Below are positions 1 through 11,353 of a stretch of 64,000 nucleotides of DNA, in pieces. The notes beneath the pieces were generated by a model. That model was not told the origin of the DNA and searched no databases. It worked only from the letters and a program-made list of their open reading frames with translations. A program made the position numbers and the translations under genes. The stretch is from Mortierella sp. BCC40632 (Eukaryota; Mortierellomycota; Mortierellomycetes; Mortierellales; Mortierellaceae), in assembly GCA_011634665.1 (NCBI GenBank), contig WAEK01000004.1, forward strand, positions 2,113,501-2,177,500, in the 5' to 3' direction. Every line of letters begins with the position of its first letter. The first letter of the stretch is position 1.

Positions 1-59
1 TCATAATACCCTTGGTCCTTTATCGACTTTGTCCCTGACATTAACAAGCATTCCACACA

Positions 60-764
60 ATGGGTCGACTCGGCAGCCTCCTCTTTGGCAAGAAGCATTG
101 CAGTTGTTGCACATGCAACTCGACACATGGCCATGACCAAAAGCCCCCACGTCCTCCAAGGGCCCGGATGAGCACTACCAGCACCGTCTGTGATAGTGTT
201 CCCCGACCAGCCTCAGCACTTCAAAAGCCTTCCCGGCAACAGAAGACATCACACCCCAATGAATGCGAGTGCGAATACCAATACCATTATAGTCATAGTA
301 ACATGTCATTTGACCGACAGTCTGCACAGAGTGCTTCCGAATGCCAATCCGGCGAATACCAGACGTATGAATACCAAACCTACGTCTACTATCCTAATCG
401 TACTCATCGCGCACGCAAAAGTCCAACCCACAGCGACCAAAGCTGCAATGGATACAACTATCACTCACATCACCACCCTTACAGACATCACCGTAGCAAG
501 CATCCCTCGAACAGGAGTTCTTTTGATTCTGAGGTCGATGTCAAGCCCAGCCGGCTCCGCCAGCAACAAGGGATCGTTGTCTTGGACAAGCATGATCAGC
601 GACGGGCACAGGGTGCCAGAGACGACAAGTACCTCGAAGACTTTTTCCACAAGACCGAGAGCGTCGATGGATCACTCGACGAGGACGAAGAGGTCGTCAT
701 GGAGTCTGGCTTCCGTGGCTACTTGGTCGTCTTTGGAGGATTCCTTGTAAGTACACCTCTGTAC

Positions 765-803
<39 letters not shown>

Positions 804-2495
804 TTCGAGTCCGTGTAACACTCGCTGCACGTTGTGGCTCGCTCTCTCCCCTTTCCCTCTCCCTCTCTCCGTTTGTTATGCACGTTTATTGGGCAGCGTG
901 CTGTGCTCCTGCCCAGTAGTCTTGGTTGATCTATGTGTATGTCCTAGATCGACAGGGTGGGAAACAGCCAAAAACAAACAGAATAACGCCAGCACCAGCA
1001 CCAGCTGCCAACATATACCTAAAAGACTCTTGTTCTCCATCGACTCGACAACCTCCGTCTTTTGTTCCGCTCTCCCCCAGAAAATGCGTTTACTTCTTTT
1101 GTCAGTTCCCCAGACTCTTTTCATACTCCACTTCTCCGGGTCTTTGGTCATCGTCCTTTTCTCCGCACACTTCCAGTGTTTCCGCTTTCTCCTCCCTGTT
1201 CCTCCCATCATTGATCCAATCGTCCTATAGGCCGAATTGAATGCCCGGCCTCAGCGGTGTCGAATCCAACCTCTAATCTTTCTGCCGCTTCTTTCTCTTT
1301 CGATCCACTACAGATCATTCTCGCCGCCATCGGTTACGTCTCTGTTTATGGTCTCTTCCAGTCCAAATACAACGAAATTTATGGTGCCCAGGGCAAGTCA
1401 CAGTCGAGCATTTCCTTCGTGGGCTCTCTCGCATGTGGGTTCCAGTTCGGATTCACCATCATCTCGGGTCCTGTCATGAACAAGTTTGGTCACAAGGTCG
1501 TTCTCTGGTCCGGCAGTATTATTGGTTCACTCGGTCTCTTGCTTGCCTCATGGTGCACCCAGCTCTGGCAACTCTACCTCACTCAAGGAGTGATGTTTGG
1601 TATCGGCATCTCGCTTCTTAACATGGCTGCCACTGCGATCCCACCACTCTGGTACGACAAGCACCGTGGTCTGGCTATGGGTATCTGCTTCAGCGGTGCT
1701 GGACTCGGAGGTCTTGCTCTGGGATTCATCGTTCCTGCGCTGATCAACTCTGTCGACATTTACTGGACTCTGCGGATCTTTGCCATTTTCCACTTTGTTT
1801 GCACAGCTTTTGCTGCATTGGTAATGAGGGCCCCGCGCCAGTTGAGTGGACCTCCTACCAAACCCCGCAACGAGGCCATGAACTTGGCCATCATGCGCGA
1901 TCCTGGGTTCATGCTTTGGTTCCTGTCTGCAGCGCTCTTTGGATTTGCTTATGTAGTCCCATTTACGTACTTGCCTTCGTACGCAAAGGACGTCATTGGG
2001 CTTGATCCTAACATCCAGGGTGGCCAATTACTGGCGATCATGTCTGGCGCTAACGCTGTCGGACGGATCATCATCGGTTTTGCCGGAGACCGCTTGGGTG
2101 CGATCCGCATTGCCTCCTTGTCGTTTATCGCCGCTGGTGGATCTTGCTTTATCTGGATGTTTGCTCAGACGCACGGAGCTCTGATTGCCTTTTCGATCGT
2201 GTACGGATTCTTCTCGGGTGCCTTCTTTACGCTCGTGGCTTCAATCACAGCCAATATCGTGGGTCTCTCAGACCTGGGATCGGGTTTGACAGTGATCTTC
2301 TTGACCAACACACCTGGCAACCTTTTCACGTTACCTATCGCCGGCAAGCTTTTCGAGAGTGCCGTCGGCTCTAGTGAAGGATCCATTATGGGATACCGAC
2401 CTATGATTGGATATAACGCCGCCATGTACTTGGGAGCAGGCTTGGTCCTAGTCCTCTTGATGGCGTACAACCGTATCACCTATGCCAGGCGCTAA
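60..2495 (+). CDS. MFS transporter, monocarboxylate porter-like
   Basis: Two exons, 60-746 and 1314-2495, both phase 0, giving about 622 residues. The intron (747-1313) has a GTAAGT donor and a CACTACAG acceptor and holds a (CT)n tract near 767-799. The first ~215 residues are hydrophilic and rich in Ser, His and Tyr. The membrane part begins with SGFRGYLVVFGGFL, in place of the DGGWGWVV entry of this family, and is completed across the splice by a segment ending YGLFQSKYNE. About twelve hydrophobic segments follow; the loop between TM6 and TM7 is near RAPRQLSGPPTKPRN, and the second half has NAVGRIIIGFAGDRLG. This is the fungal MCH/MCT (SLC16-like) pattern, so a plasma-membrane or organellar carrier of a small carboxylate is expected; the substrate is not readable. 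The protein starts MGRLGS and carries a Cys cluster at residues 14-19, see findings. Confidence 0.88.
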
Positions 2496-3117
2496 GGGAG
2501 AAAGTGTGAGAGAGATAATAGGCTACAGCCCCCTTGTATATAGAGTATTTTGTACTATAAACCGAACTTCATAACTGTCAATGCCACGACTGTCACCCAA
2601 TGTTGTAGTCAAATGAGTAGCTGCTGCTGTGTTTGGGTCAATACCTTGGCTCTACCAAAAAAAAAAAAAAAAAAATGACAGATCGAGGTCTATCACGTGC
2701 CAGTGCCACGTATGTTGAAACGAGCGGCAGAGACAGAGAGAACAGCGAGCGGAGGGGGATGTGTGGGGACCCAAGAAAACGGACTGGACGGGCGAGACGG
2801 AAAGAGGTGCCTGAGGCGGAGCGGGCGAAGAGCAACAAGCACCACTCAAAGAGGAAAGAAAAGGGGACAACAAGCCTCTGCCGTAGCCTCTGCTGTAGCC
2901 TCTGCTGCGTTGCCACGGGAACAAAGGACTGTCCCGACATTTTGAAGCGATTAACCTTCTCCCCTTCTCACTCTCTCTCTCACTCTCTCTTGGCATCCCG
3001 TAGTCCAAGCCAGCCGACTCTCATCCCATCAACAACACCCATCGACTCGCAAGTCCTCTGTCGAGCCGTAATCTCCACCATCACCATTCACAGGGTCGCC
3101 ACAGCACACAACAGCTA
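2496..3117. other. intergenic, MFS 3' end to MSP1 leader
   Basis: 622 bases between two tandem + strand genes. It holds the 3' UTR of the transporter, an A run at about 2658-2675, a purine-rich stretch and then a pyrimidine-rich leader with CTCTCT tracts near 2967-2992, ahead of the MSP1 start. No further gene is seen. Confidence 0.6.
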
Positions 3118-4933
3118 ATGCAGCCTCAGACAAAAAAGTACATCGCAGACTGTAAGTGGCATCCAGTCTTAGCATTGGACCGGGATGTTTCGTGGCGCAT
3201 CATTCTACGGATCCTCCAGGATCCACGTAGGCCATTCATCATGGCGTGGCAACAACCAGCAAATGTCGCATCGTTTGCATGTGGATCGCACCTGGATCAT
3301 CCTTATTGCATATCTCTTTTTGCTTCGCCTCTTCTCTCACCATCATCCTAAAGCGAACAACCATTGAACTATGGATGGCAGTACTAACCAGCTTTTCCGG
3401 CAATAACCGTCTTCCGTCAACTTTGATAGTGACACTGTTTGCGGTGTCGCAGATTGCATTCTACTATGCGTTCAAGTACATTATCTCATCCCTTGATCCT
3501 GTCAAGAACAAGAAGAAGGATGCACATGAAAAGAGCGCCAAAATCATGGATCGGCTCGGGGTAAGACGGCTCTTCTTTCCTGTATTCTTTGCTCTCCCTC
3601 TCTCTCCGGCTCGCTAGCCCAATTTCTCTGGATCCACTAGCTTCCGTTGAAGAGACACTTTTTGCTAACAGATCACCTTGTTGTTCCATACTGTCATTCT
3701 CTCCATTAGCAACGCGATCTAAAGTTGAACGAGTATGAGCAGGTCATCGCTGCCGAGGTCATTCACCCAGAAGATATCAAGGTTGACTTTGAACGTGAGT
3801 GGAGTGTTGAGATTTGGAGATTTGTCTGTATATTGACAGGAATGCATGAGGGCCACCCTTTTTGTTCCCAGCTTCCCAAAAAAAACCCTTTTGTTCCTGT
3901 ACCTAACTTTCTCCTTCCCCCTTTCCGCTCTCCCACCGCTACCCCTTCTCTCCCGACCTTTGTCCCCTCCTTTTCTTGACTGTAACAGAGATCGGAGGTC
4001 TCGATCCTATTATCCGTTCTCTGCGCGAGGGTGTGATCTTGCCTTTGAACCACCCAGAGCTCTTCACAGGCCCTTCAGGACTTCTCGGAGCACCCAAGGG
4101 AGTACTTCTCTATGGCCCCCCTGGATGTGGAAAGACCATGTTGGCTAAGGCATTGGCTAAGGAGTCTGGAGCGACGTTTATCAACATGCATGTCTCGACC
4201 TTGACAGACAAGTGGTTTGGCGAGTCGAACAAGTTGGTTGCTGCACTTTTCTCTCTGGCGCACAAGATGCAGCCTGCCATCATCTTTATTGACGAGATTG
4301 ACTCTTTTCTGCGAGAACGTCGGAGCAATGACCATGAGATTACATCCATGATGAAGGCTGAGTTTATGAGCATGTGGGATGGATTGACGACCGGTGAGGA
4401 TACGAGGATCATTGTCCTGGGCGCTACCAACCGACCTAACGACATTGATTCAGCTATCTTGAGACGAATGCCCAAGCGGTTTGCTATTCAACTTCCATCA
4501 GAGGACCAACGGATGAAGATCCTAAAGTTGGTAAGTCTTTATACTTTTGAAGAACACAAAGTGATATATTTTTTTTCTCCCACATGCTATGGGGAAAAGA
4601 AAAAATGCTGACAACTATGAACTAAACGATTATGGAAATCTCTACTAGATTTTGTCGCCTGCCAATTTGGAGCCCAACTTTAACTATCAAAAGCTCGTAC
4701 AAAAGACTGCAGGATTCTCAGGAAGTGATTTGAAGGAAGCCTGCAGGAATGCATTGATGCTCCCTGTGCGTGAATATCTTCGATCCAAGGATATCCACGC
4801 AAAGGGATCTATGGAAGGTCTCGAGTTGAATAAGGCAGATATCCGGCCATTAATGTTGTCCGATTTCTTCCAGCGTGAGTCGGGTGAAGAGGCATCATCA
4901 CACGTTATTCTGGAGCAGGAATCGGTTGATTAG
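3118..4933 (+). CDS. MSP1: MSP1/ATAD1 outer mitochondrial membrane AAA ATPase
   Basis: Five exons: 3118-3151, 3430-3560, 3710-3794, 3989-4530, 4649-4933; 358 residues (yeast Msp1 has 362). Msp1 pulls mislocalised tail-anchored proteins out of the outer mitochondrial and peroxisomal membranes. One N-terminal TM (~13-30) precedes the conserved linker ending IGGLDP. Walker A is GPPGCGKT (126-133), Walker B IIFIDEID (181-188), sensor region GATNRP (228-233) and the arginine fingers R242/R243 follow. The C-terminal helical lid contains [15 protein letters not shown] chose the start at 3118 because exon 1, joined in phase 1, reads [15 protein letters not shown], which aligns with the yeast N-terminus (TITDLSVLV). 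A perfect TACTAAC branch point at 3382-3388 lies 41 nt before the acceptor. An internal ATG at 3375 is the alternative start if intron 1 is retained. Confidence 0.93.
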
Positions 4934-6323
4934 GCAAGGGAAGAAGATGAGGAAGAAGAAGAAGAAGAAAAAAAAGTAAACACGAGGCCTTTTTTGGCTT
5001 TGGAGCTGAAGATAGAATAGCAGTACTTTGCGATCATGCAGTGGAGGGGAAAAAAGAGTACAATAGTATCGTGAATATGGCACCAGTCATTGACATAGAG
5101 AAACCAACATGAGCTCCCTCAATAATGGGGTTAATGATTTTTTTTTATATATAAAAAAAAAAAAAAAAAAATAGAAAGGCTTGATCTGGACTGGGTATGA
5201 TGATTGCGGAGCAAACTATCATGAAAGAGGACTTGATCGACAGGCGACGTTTACTCTCTTTTCTCCCTTGGGGTTTCCAGCCATTCTAGTTGGTTTTCTT
5301 TTGAGTACCCCCGTGCTGCTCATGGTCACGATTCATTGATTCACTGGGATTGAGGGGAAAAGAAATGCATTTCCCCCAACAGGTATTTAGATCAAATCGA
5401 CAGCAAAGCCAATCCTAATGAAGAGAGGAGTTTTGGCCTCTGATTTGTGCTTTTTTCAAGGCGCGAATTAGGGTCTACGCGTGGAACTAGATCCCCCTGG
5501 GACTGTACACTGTATGGAAATGTGATCCCAGTTTCAAGTTGGGTAGCTCTCTATTCAATGGCCTACCCCCTCCGTTCTCTGTATCATAAGAGGTCGAACA
5601 GTTTTTTTTTTTTTTTTTTTTGCGCTGTTTCGATCCAGGAATGCATGTGCATTCCATGCGCACGGAAGCAAGTGAGCAAGAAAGAACCGAAAAGGATCAA
5701 GTCTGCATGGAATTATGGACCTTAAAAGAGATTTCTTTCTTTCTTTTTTGCTTCTGCAGCTGTTGCAGTTTATAGATGATGGAGGATAATCTATGCCATG
5801 TGCCCCCTTGGTTCTTGCACAAAAAAAAAAAAAAAAAAAAAAAATGGCAAGAGAGAGTGAAAGAGGATAAGAGAGCACCCACCTGTTTTCTCCTTGAGCG
5901 TATGTCCATTCTCACCGGGAAGGCGGCAAAAAAAAAAAAACGAGAGCCTGCCATTTTTTCAAGCGGAGAATGCCGTGGCAGGATCCAGCTCTTCTTTCTT
6001 CGTTGCTATGCAGGGCAAGAAGGATAAAAGGGATAAAGGGTATAGAGGCGGTCAATGCTTGCCAGCACCTGGTACGACTCGGCACAGCCTAGAAAGGTTA
6101 CGTCCGCAGACCCATGTCGGAAGAGACGAAGGCGCCCACTCATCAAATATCGAATGGGGACATCCTGTTCTCTGTCAGCGGCCATGTCCGTAATGAGTAA
6201 CAGGTTGTCTGGTTATGGTGTAACATCGATCCAAGAACCAGTGTTGTGTGTCCATAACAAGGCAAAGCATGTGCTTGTTGCATTTCACTTTGACGCCCAT
6301 CTTGCCACGGGCGCATGCTCTCC

Positions 6324-6326
<3 letters not shown>

Positions 6327-6361
<35 letters not shown>
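6327..6361. repeat. (CT)n microsatellite
   Basis: About 17 CT units on the + strand, without a recognised gene next to it. Confidence 0.9.
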
Positions 6362-6364
<3 letters not shown>

Positions 6365-6803
6365 ATTCATTGGCCTGCAGGTAGACCGCCCTCCGTTACA
6401 TTTTCCACAAGGCGCACAGAGGCCGTTGATATTCAATCCTCCACTGGACCCCGCTGCAGCGTCTCCCTATTGATTCTCCCTACTACCTCCCTGCGATAGT
6501 GCTGACTGACACACTTGCGGAGAGGCGGAGTCGAGAGGAGAGTCGTTAGGAGGCCCTCCGAGGCCCTGCATGGATCTCTCTCCTCTTTCTATCGGCCAGC
6601 CAGAGTACGCCGGGCGGGCATCCCTGCCACAGGCACCTTAATTCACCTCCAGCACCAAGCTGGTGCGTGTGTTGTGTGGGAGCGCACCCGCCTGGTCTGG
6701 TGGAGAAAAGGGCTCTCAACACACACACACACACACATACACAAACAACCAGACACCAAGCCAGAGTCTGGCATGGCAACAACAAGCCGACTGGCCACGC
6801 AGT

Positions 6804-6852
<49 letters not shown>

Positions 6853-7186
6853 AGAGAAGAGAGCGGGCGAGAGCACATACACACACACGGAGCGAGTGAG
6901 AGAAAAAGAGAGCCTGGCGCATCGATGTCCTACCCACAGGCACGCACCTGTGTCTTGTCTCTCTTTTCTCCCCGCAGACAGCCAACCCTGCACAGACGCA
7001 ATGCCGCCAAAGTTGTCCTTGCGCTGTTGTTGACTGACTTTTGCATCCCACGGCCCGCCCTTTTCTCTTTCTTGCTTCCATTATTCTTTTACATCTCTCT
7101 CTCTCCTGCATTCCATCCATCTCCATTTCATCCTTCCCACCCCTTCCATTGCATTCTCCTTAACCTTCTCTCTCTCTCTCTCTCTC

Positions 7187-7221
7187 ATTCATTCATTCAT
7201 TCATTCATTCATTCATTCATT
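7187..7221. repeat. (CATT)n microsatellite
   Basis: Nearly nine perfect tetranucleotide units, directly after a CT tract. Confidence 0.92.
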
Positions 7222-7795
7222 GGTTCTCCCTCCCTTTGTGCTCTCTTTCCCTCTCTCTCTCTCTCTATCTCTCTCTTTCTCTCTCCAACCCATCCTACTC
7301 TTACCCTAGCACCAACGCCAACTACGATCCCCTCCTCTCATCTCGAACTTCTCTCCTCCAGTCTTGCTCATCGACCAATTGGTACATGCCCACTACCTTC
7401 ATTTGCACTAGTCCATTACTCCGTCCTCGCGTCTCTCCTGAAACATCCTTGACGCGACTACATCTCCGAAGGCGACGAATACGCGCCTCTGCGCACGCTG
7501 CGCCGCCTTTCGCATGTATGTCCTCTCGCCTCACTCTCCCCTTCCCCATGGACACATGCGTCATGCGCCATGGACTCCATGCCCAACACCTTACCCCCTC
7601 TTCCATATCTTTCCCACCTTACCCCAACATCGCAACAAGGGTATGCATAAGCGTGCCTGTCGTAGCACTGCCTGTCCTTTCCTTTGTGAAGGACTGTCGG
7701 TTCACTTTTGACTCTTCCACTCCGCACGCCCACAACCCCGCCCCGCTGTCGGGGTGGTCCATAAACACCCGAGATCGCATCTCCCTCTCTCTTCT

Positions 7796-7800
<5 letters not shown>

Positions 7801-7860
<60 letters not shown>
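7801..7860. repeat. (CT)30 microsatellite
   Basis: Sixty bases of uninterrupted CT about 300 bases upstream of the start at 8157; a second CT block lies near 8098-8120. Confidence 0.95.
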
Positions 7861-7864
<4 letters not shown>

Positions 7865-8156
7865 TACACAAGCAAGCAGGCGCACCTTTGCATCCACCCT
7901 GTCTATTGTCTCTGTGGACCTTTCGCCTCGTCTGTCCTTTGTTCGACTGGTTGAGCCATTGTTTGTGTCGAATGGGCACAACAAAGCATGGTCATGCCCT
8001 ACCAGGATTCATAGCCTGTGCCTCTTTCCTTTTTCTCTTTTTCTTTTTTCTATTTTTGCGCCCAGCCGAGAATTAACCAGGCCCTCCGTCTCTTCATCTC
8101 TCTCTCTCTCTCTCTCTCTCCTTGTCCCTGTAGAGTCAAGACGAGGATAATGCACC

Positions 8157-10967
8157 ATGGTCCAGCAAAGTGTCCAGAGATCCTGGCTGGTCGTGCCGCT
8201 CATCCTCGGCATCGGCTCTGTTCTTGCCCTGTCGGGCTCGACCATCCTGACCCAAATGAGTTCTAACGCCGCAATAGACATGTCTCTGCACAGCATCCCT
8301 GCTGGGTCGCCGTCTATCCGATCGGTAAGTGCCGCCAAAGAGAAAGAAACGTGTCTCTTGCATGTTGTCATCTCTCTCTTCTCGTCTTTCTTTCTTTCTC
8401 CGCTCTCGCCTTCCTGAGAGTCGATGCTGTTTCCCCCCTCCTCCTCCTCCTCCTCCTCCTCTCTTTCCCAGCTCATCGCTCCATCTCCTTCTGTGCGACT
8501 GTGTCAACGCCTATCAGCAAGTCTCTTGACAACAACTGTCCCATGGATCCGCAACCCATGTCTACGCCCAGGACATACACTTACACACGTACACATGCAT
8601 CCCCGTCCAGACACCCCACCCTCCTCCTCCTCCTCCTCCTCCTCCTCCTCCTCCTCCTCCTCCTCCTCCTCTCCCCGCCAACACCGCCACTTCTCTTTAT
8701 TGCCCAGATAATCCGCACAACCTTGCGACGACAACGTTCAGCCTGTCTGGATGATGCAATCCCCTTCCTGTCCTCTTCCTTCTCCCTCCTTCCCTCCCCC
8801 CAGGCTCTCTTTTTACATTCCTACGTGCTCTCTCGACAAAACGCACAACCCCTACCTCTGTACGATTCTAGAAATAACACCACGACGCCGTTGGCTAGTC
8901 GCGTCTCTTTCTCCTGCTCTTCGGGGCCGTGCTCTGGCTATCCTAGAGTGTCTCTCCCTCACTTTGGAGACATATTCACACTGAGGAAATTTGATCCGAC
9001 GCCCGACTCACATTGCAATACTCTTTCCACCTGTCCCTACTACATTCCACACCTAGGCCGCTGCCGTCAAACGTGCTCTCGGCCCCTTGCAGGCTGATTT
9101 TGAGGACTCTGTCGAAACTAAAGTCGATTGGGACCTCAAGTTCAACGAGCCTGTTGCTGATGCTGCAGAGGCTGACCTAGACCCAAAAGATGTCCTCAGC
9201 GACCCCCCAAAGGACGACGAAGAGAACGGCACGACAACCAAGGACCCACCCAAAAAGACAACTCCTAAGAAACGCCCCAAGCCGAAAAAGAAAAAAGATG
9301 GCAAAAAAGCTAAGCCCAAAGCCAAGCCCAAAGCCAAGCCCAAGACAAAGCCAGAAGAGACCCAGAGTAACCAGCCTAGTCCTACTCCCAAGCTCTCACC
9401 CAAATCACCGGAGGACACGGGCAAGCCCTCACCATCCAATAGTGGTAACCAAGATGGCTCCCCAAAATCAAGCCCTATCGAAGAGTCGGCTAGGGTGACC
9501 GTGACGCCTACTCCGTCGCCTCACTCACCTGCAGATGAGCCTACATCGCGCGAGCCCATGCCTCCGAAGCAAACATCGCCAACGCCTACGAGTACTACAA
9601 CGGATGCTGAAAAGACGCCAGATACACCATCGGAAGAGCCTACCCCTGCGCCGTCTGCTGATCCTCCTGTGAACAGCAATGAACCCAAGCCAAATCCAAA
9701 CTCTCCAGCCGTCTCTTCATCACTCGAGCCTACTCCTACAGACCGCTCTCCCCGAGTCGATCCACCAGAGCCAACGCCGAACCCTTCGGACGACGGTAAC
9801 AACAACAACAATTCAGGACCTAGTCCAACGCCGCCCGAGAAAGTGGAATCTTCTACAACGACAACTACGACGACAACTACGACAACCACTACTACAACCA
9901 CTACAACCACTACAACCATCGCCTCGACGACCACGAACCCCTCCCCTGTATCTACGCCACCTGCTACGACCACTTCTATAACCTCAACCCCTCCTACTTC
10001 GCTACCCCCTCGCTCTACCACGACTCCCTGGCTTCCGAGTAGCATTGAGCCAATCACTCCACCCCAGACCACGATTGCGCCTTCGCCTGGTACGGCGCTA
10101 CCGGAGATGGTGATCCCGAACTTGAACCCTCAGATCCCTCCAGGATCGTACAATGTACAGATTCGACTCGAGCAGGTCTCGTATTACCAGGTGATCAATA
10201 ACGGGGTCTTGGCTGCACAATTGGTCTCTTTTATCCCTGCACAATTGGGGCCTTTGCTCTCGGTTGATTCTAGTCAGGTCTTGGTCCTGGCTATCCGAGA
10301 TGGCTCTACAGCAACCACATCCTCGTCTGGGCCGGGCGGGCCTGGTCCTGTGAGGAGGAGACGGGCGCTCGTGACGACCAATAATGTTAAGGATGCTGTC
10401 CTGGTGCTGCTGGCGATCCCACGGTCCCAGTATGGAACCTTGGATAATCTGATCAAGAACCGGGCCAGTGCCCTCTACACTCCAGGCCCCAATACGTTTG
10501 GTCAATACGTGGACCCAGCCTTCCCACTTGCCAGCAATCCTCCATCGGGTACTAACTCGGGTCGTGGTAATAATGGTGGCTCGAACAACAGCAAAAATAA
10601 TCAAGGTGGAAACGGTCGAGGTGGCAATACGAACGCGGACCCATTGAAGGGTGGGGATCCTTCTGACCCCGATGATCCGTTTGTTGGAATGCCCAATCGA
10701 CCTCAAGGATGGCCCTCCTCCAATCAAGAAAGCGGATCGAATTCGGGTACGAATGGGATCGTGATTGGATTGGCAGTAGCAGGCGCGGCAGCGGTGTATA
10801 TTGGGATCGCGATCCTGGTGATCCGACGATACCGAAAGCGGAAGATGAGAGAGTTGGAGCAGCATGAGTATGAGCAACGGACAATGATGCTTCAAAAGAG
10901 TATCTCGGGTCCGATTAATGTCGAAGGATCCTCACCTTATAGCTGGCAATGGCATTACGACTCTTGA
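8157..10967 (+). CDS. mucin-like single-pass membrane protein with a central globular domain
   Basis: Two exons, 8157-8324 and 9093-10967, both phase 0; about 680 residues. Exon 1 encodes an N-terminal hydrophobic segment (~10-28), a signal peptide or signal anchor. Exon 2 encodes a Lys/Pro-rich stretch (KPKAKPKAKPK), a long Ser/Thr/Pro-rich mucin-like region with about 21 consecutive Thr, then a compact region (~405-540) predicted by eye as strand-helix-strand-strand-helix, with a RRRR loop near residue 476. A Gly/Asn linker, a TM (~611-633), a basic stop-transfer RRYRKRK and a 47-residue tail follow. The layout is that of a heavily O-glycosylated cell-surface sensor or adhesin; no family is named with confidence. 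The 768-base intron contains (CCT)n repeats. Uncertainty: an extra exon inside that intron cannot be excluded. Confidence 0.75.
8620..8671. repeat. (CCT)n microsatellite in intron
   Basis: About 17 CCT units inside the intron of the mucin-like gene; a shorter CCT run lies near 8432-8462. Confidence 0.93.
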
Positions 10968-11353
10968 TTTTTTTTTCCGTGCCTGAAATCTCCTTCCTCT
11001 CTCTCTCTCTCTCTCTCTTCCTTTACATCCCCGTCCACTAACATATTCCTTTTTGCAGAAATAATGACAAACAATCCAAAAAAAGTACTAATTTTCCTAT
11101 TAAAGAAAAAATGAAAAAGAGCCTTCAAAAGGGCAAAGCCCAGGATCTTGATGATAAGAATAAAAAAAAAAAGAGACGCGACTAGATGATTTTTTATTGT
11201 TTAAGTTGACATGGACCACTCGGACAAAAATAAAGACCCATCTCACAGAAAGAGGGAAGGGGACAAGCCGTTCTCCCTCTTTGATCCATGTAGAACAGGA
11301 AGGAAGGGGAGGAGGAGGAAGAGGAGGAAGAGGAGAGGTTCTCTCTTCTTTCC
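10968..11353. other. intergenic between two convergent 3' ends
   Basis: Holds the 3' UTRs of the mucin-like (+) and acidic secreted (-) genes, a CT tract at about 10998-11017, A-rich patches, and a (GGA)-rich stretch near 11300-11335. No gene seen. Confidence 0.6.

Larger units (their letters stand above)
4934..8156. other. long intergenic region rich in microsatellites
   Basis: 3.2 kb without a gene I can support. It contains A/T runs (5139-5171, 5601-5620, 5821-5844), (CT)n at 6327-6361, (CA)n at about 6719-6737, (GA)n at about 6805-6847, (CATT)n at 7187-7221 and (CT)30 at 7801-7860. The last ~1 kb is pyrimidine-rich on the + strand and is likely the promoter and leader of the gene at 8157. 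Open frames here are translations of the repeats. Confidence 0.6.

Noticed and set aside
3375..3377. ATG at 3375 as the MSP1 start
   Set aside because: Requires retaining intron 1; the spliced N-terminus from 3118 aligns better with yeast Msp1, and a TACTAAC branch point is present.
7187..7221. Regular tetranucleotide repeat as a CRISPR-like array
   Set aside because: Pure microsatellite with no spacers.
7236..8150. Long + strand open frame of about 304 residues
   Set aside because: Mostly Ser-Leu repeats from (CT)n; no protein-like region. It is the leader of the gene at 8157.
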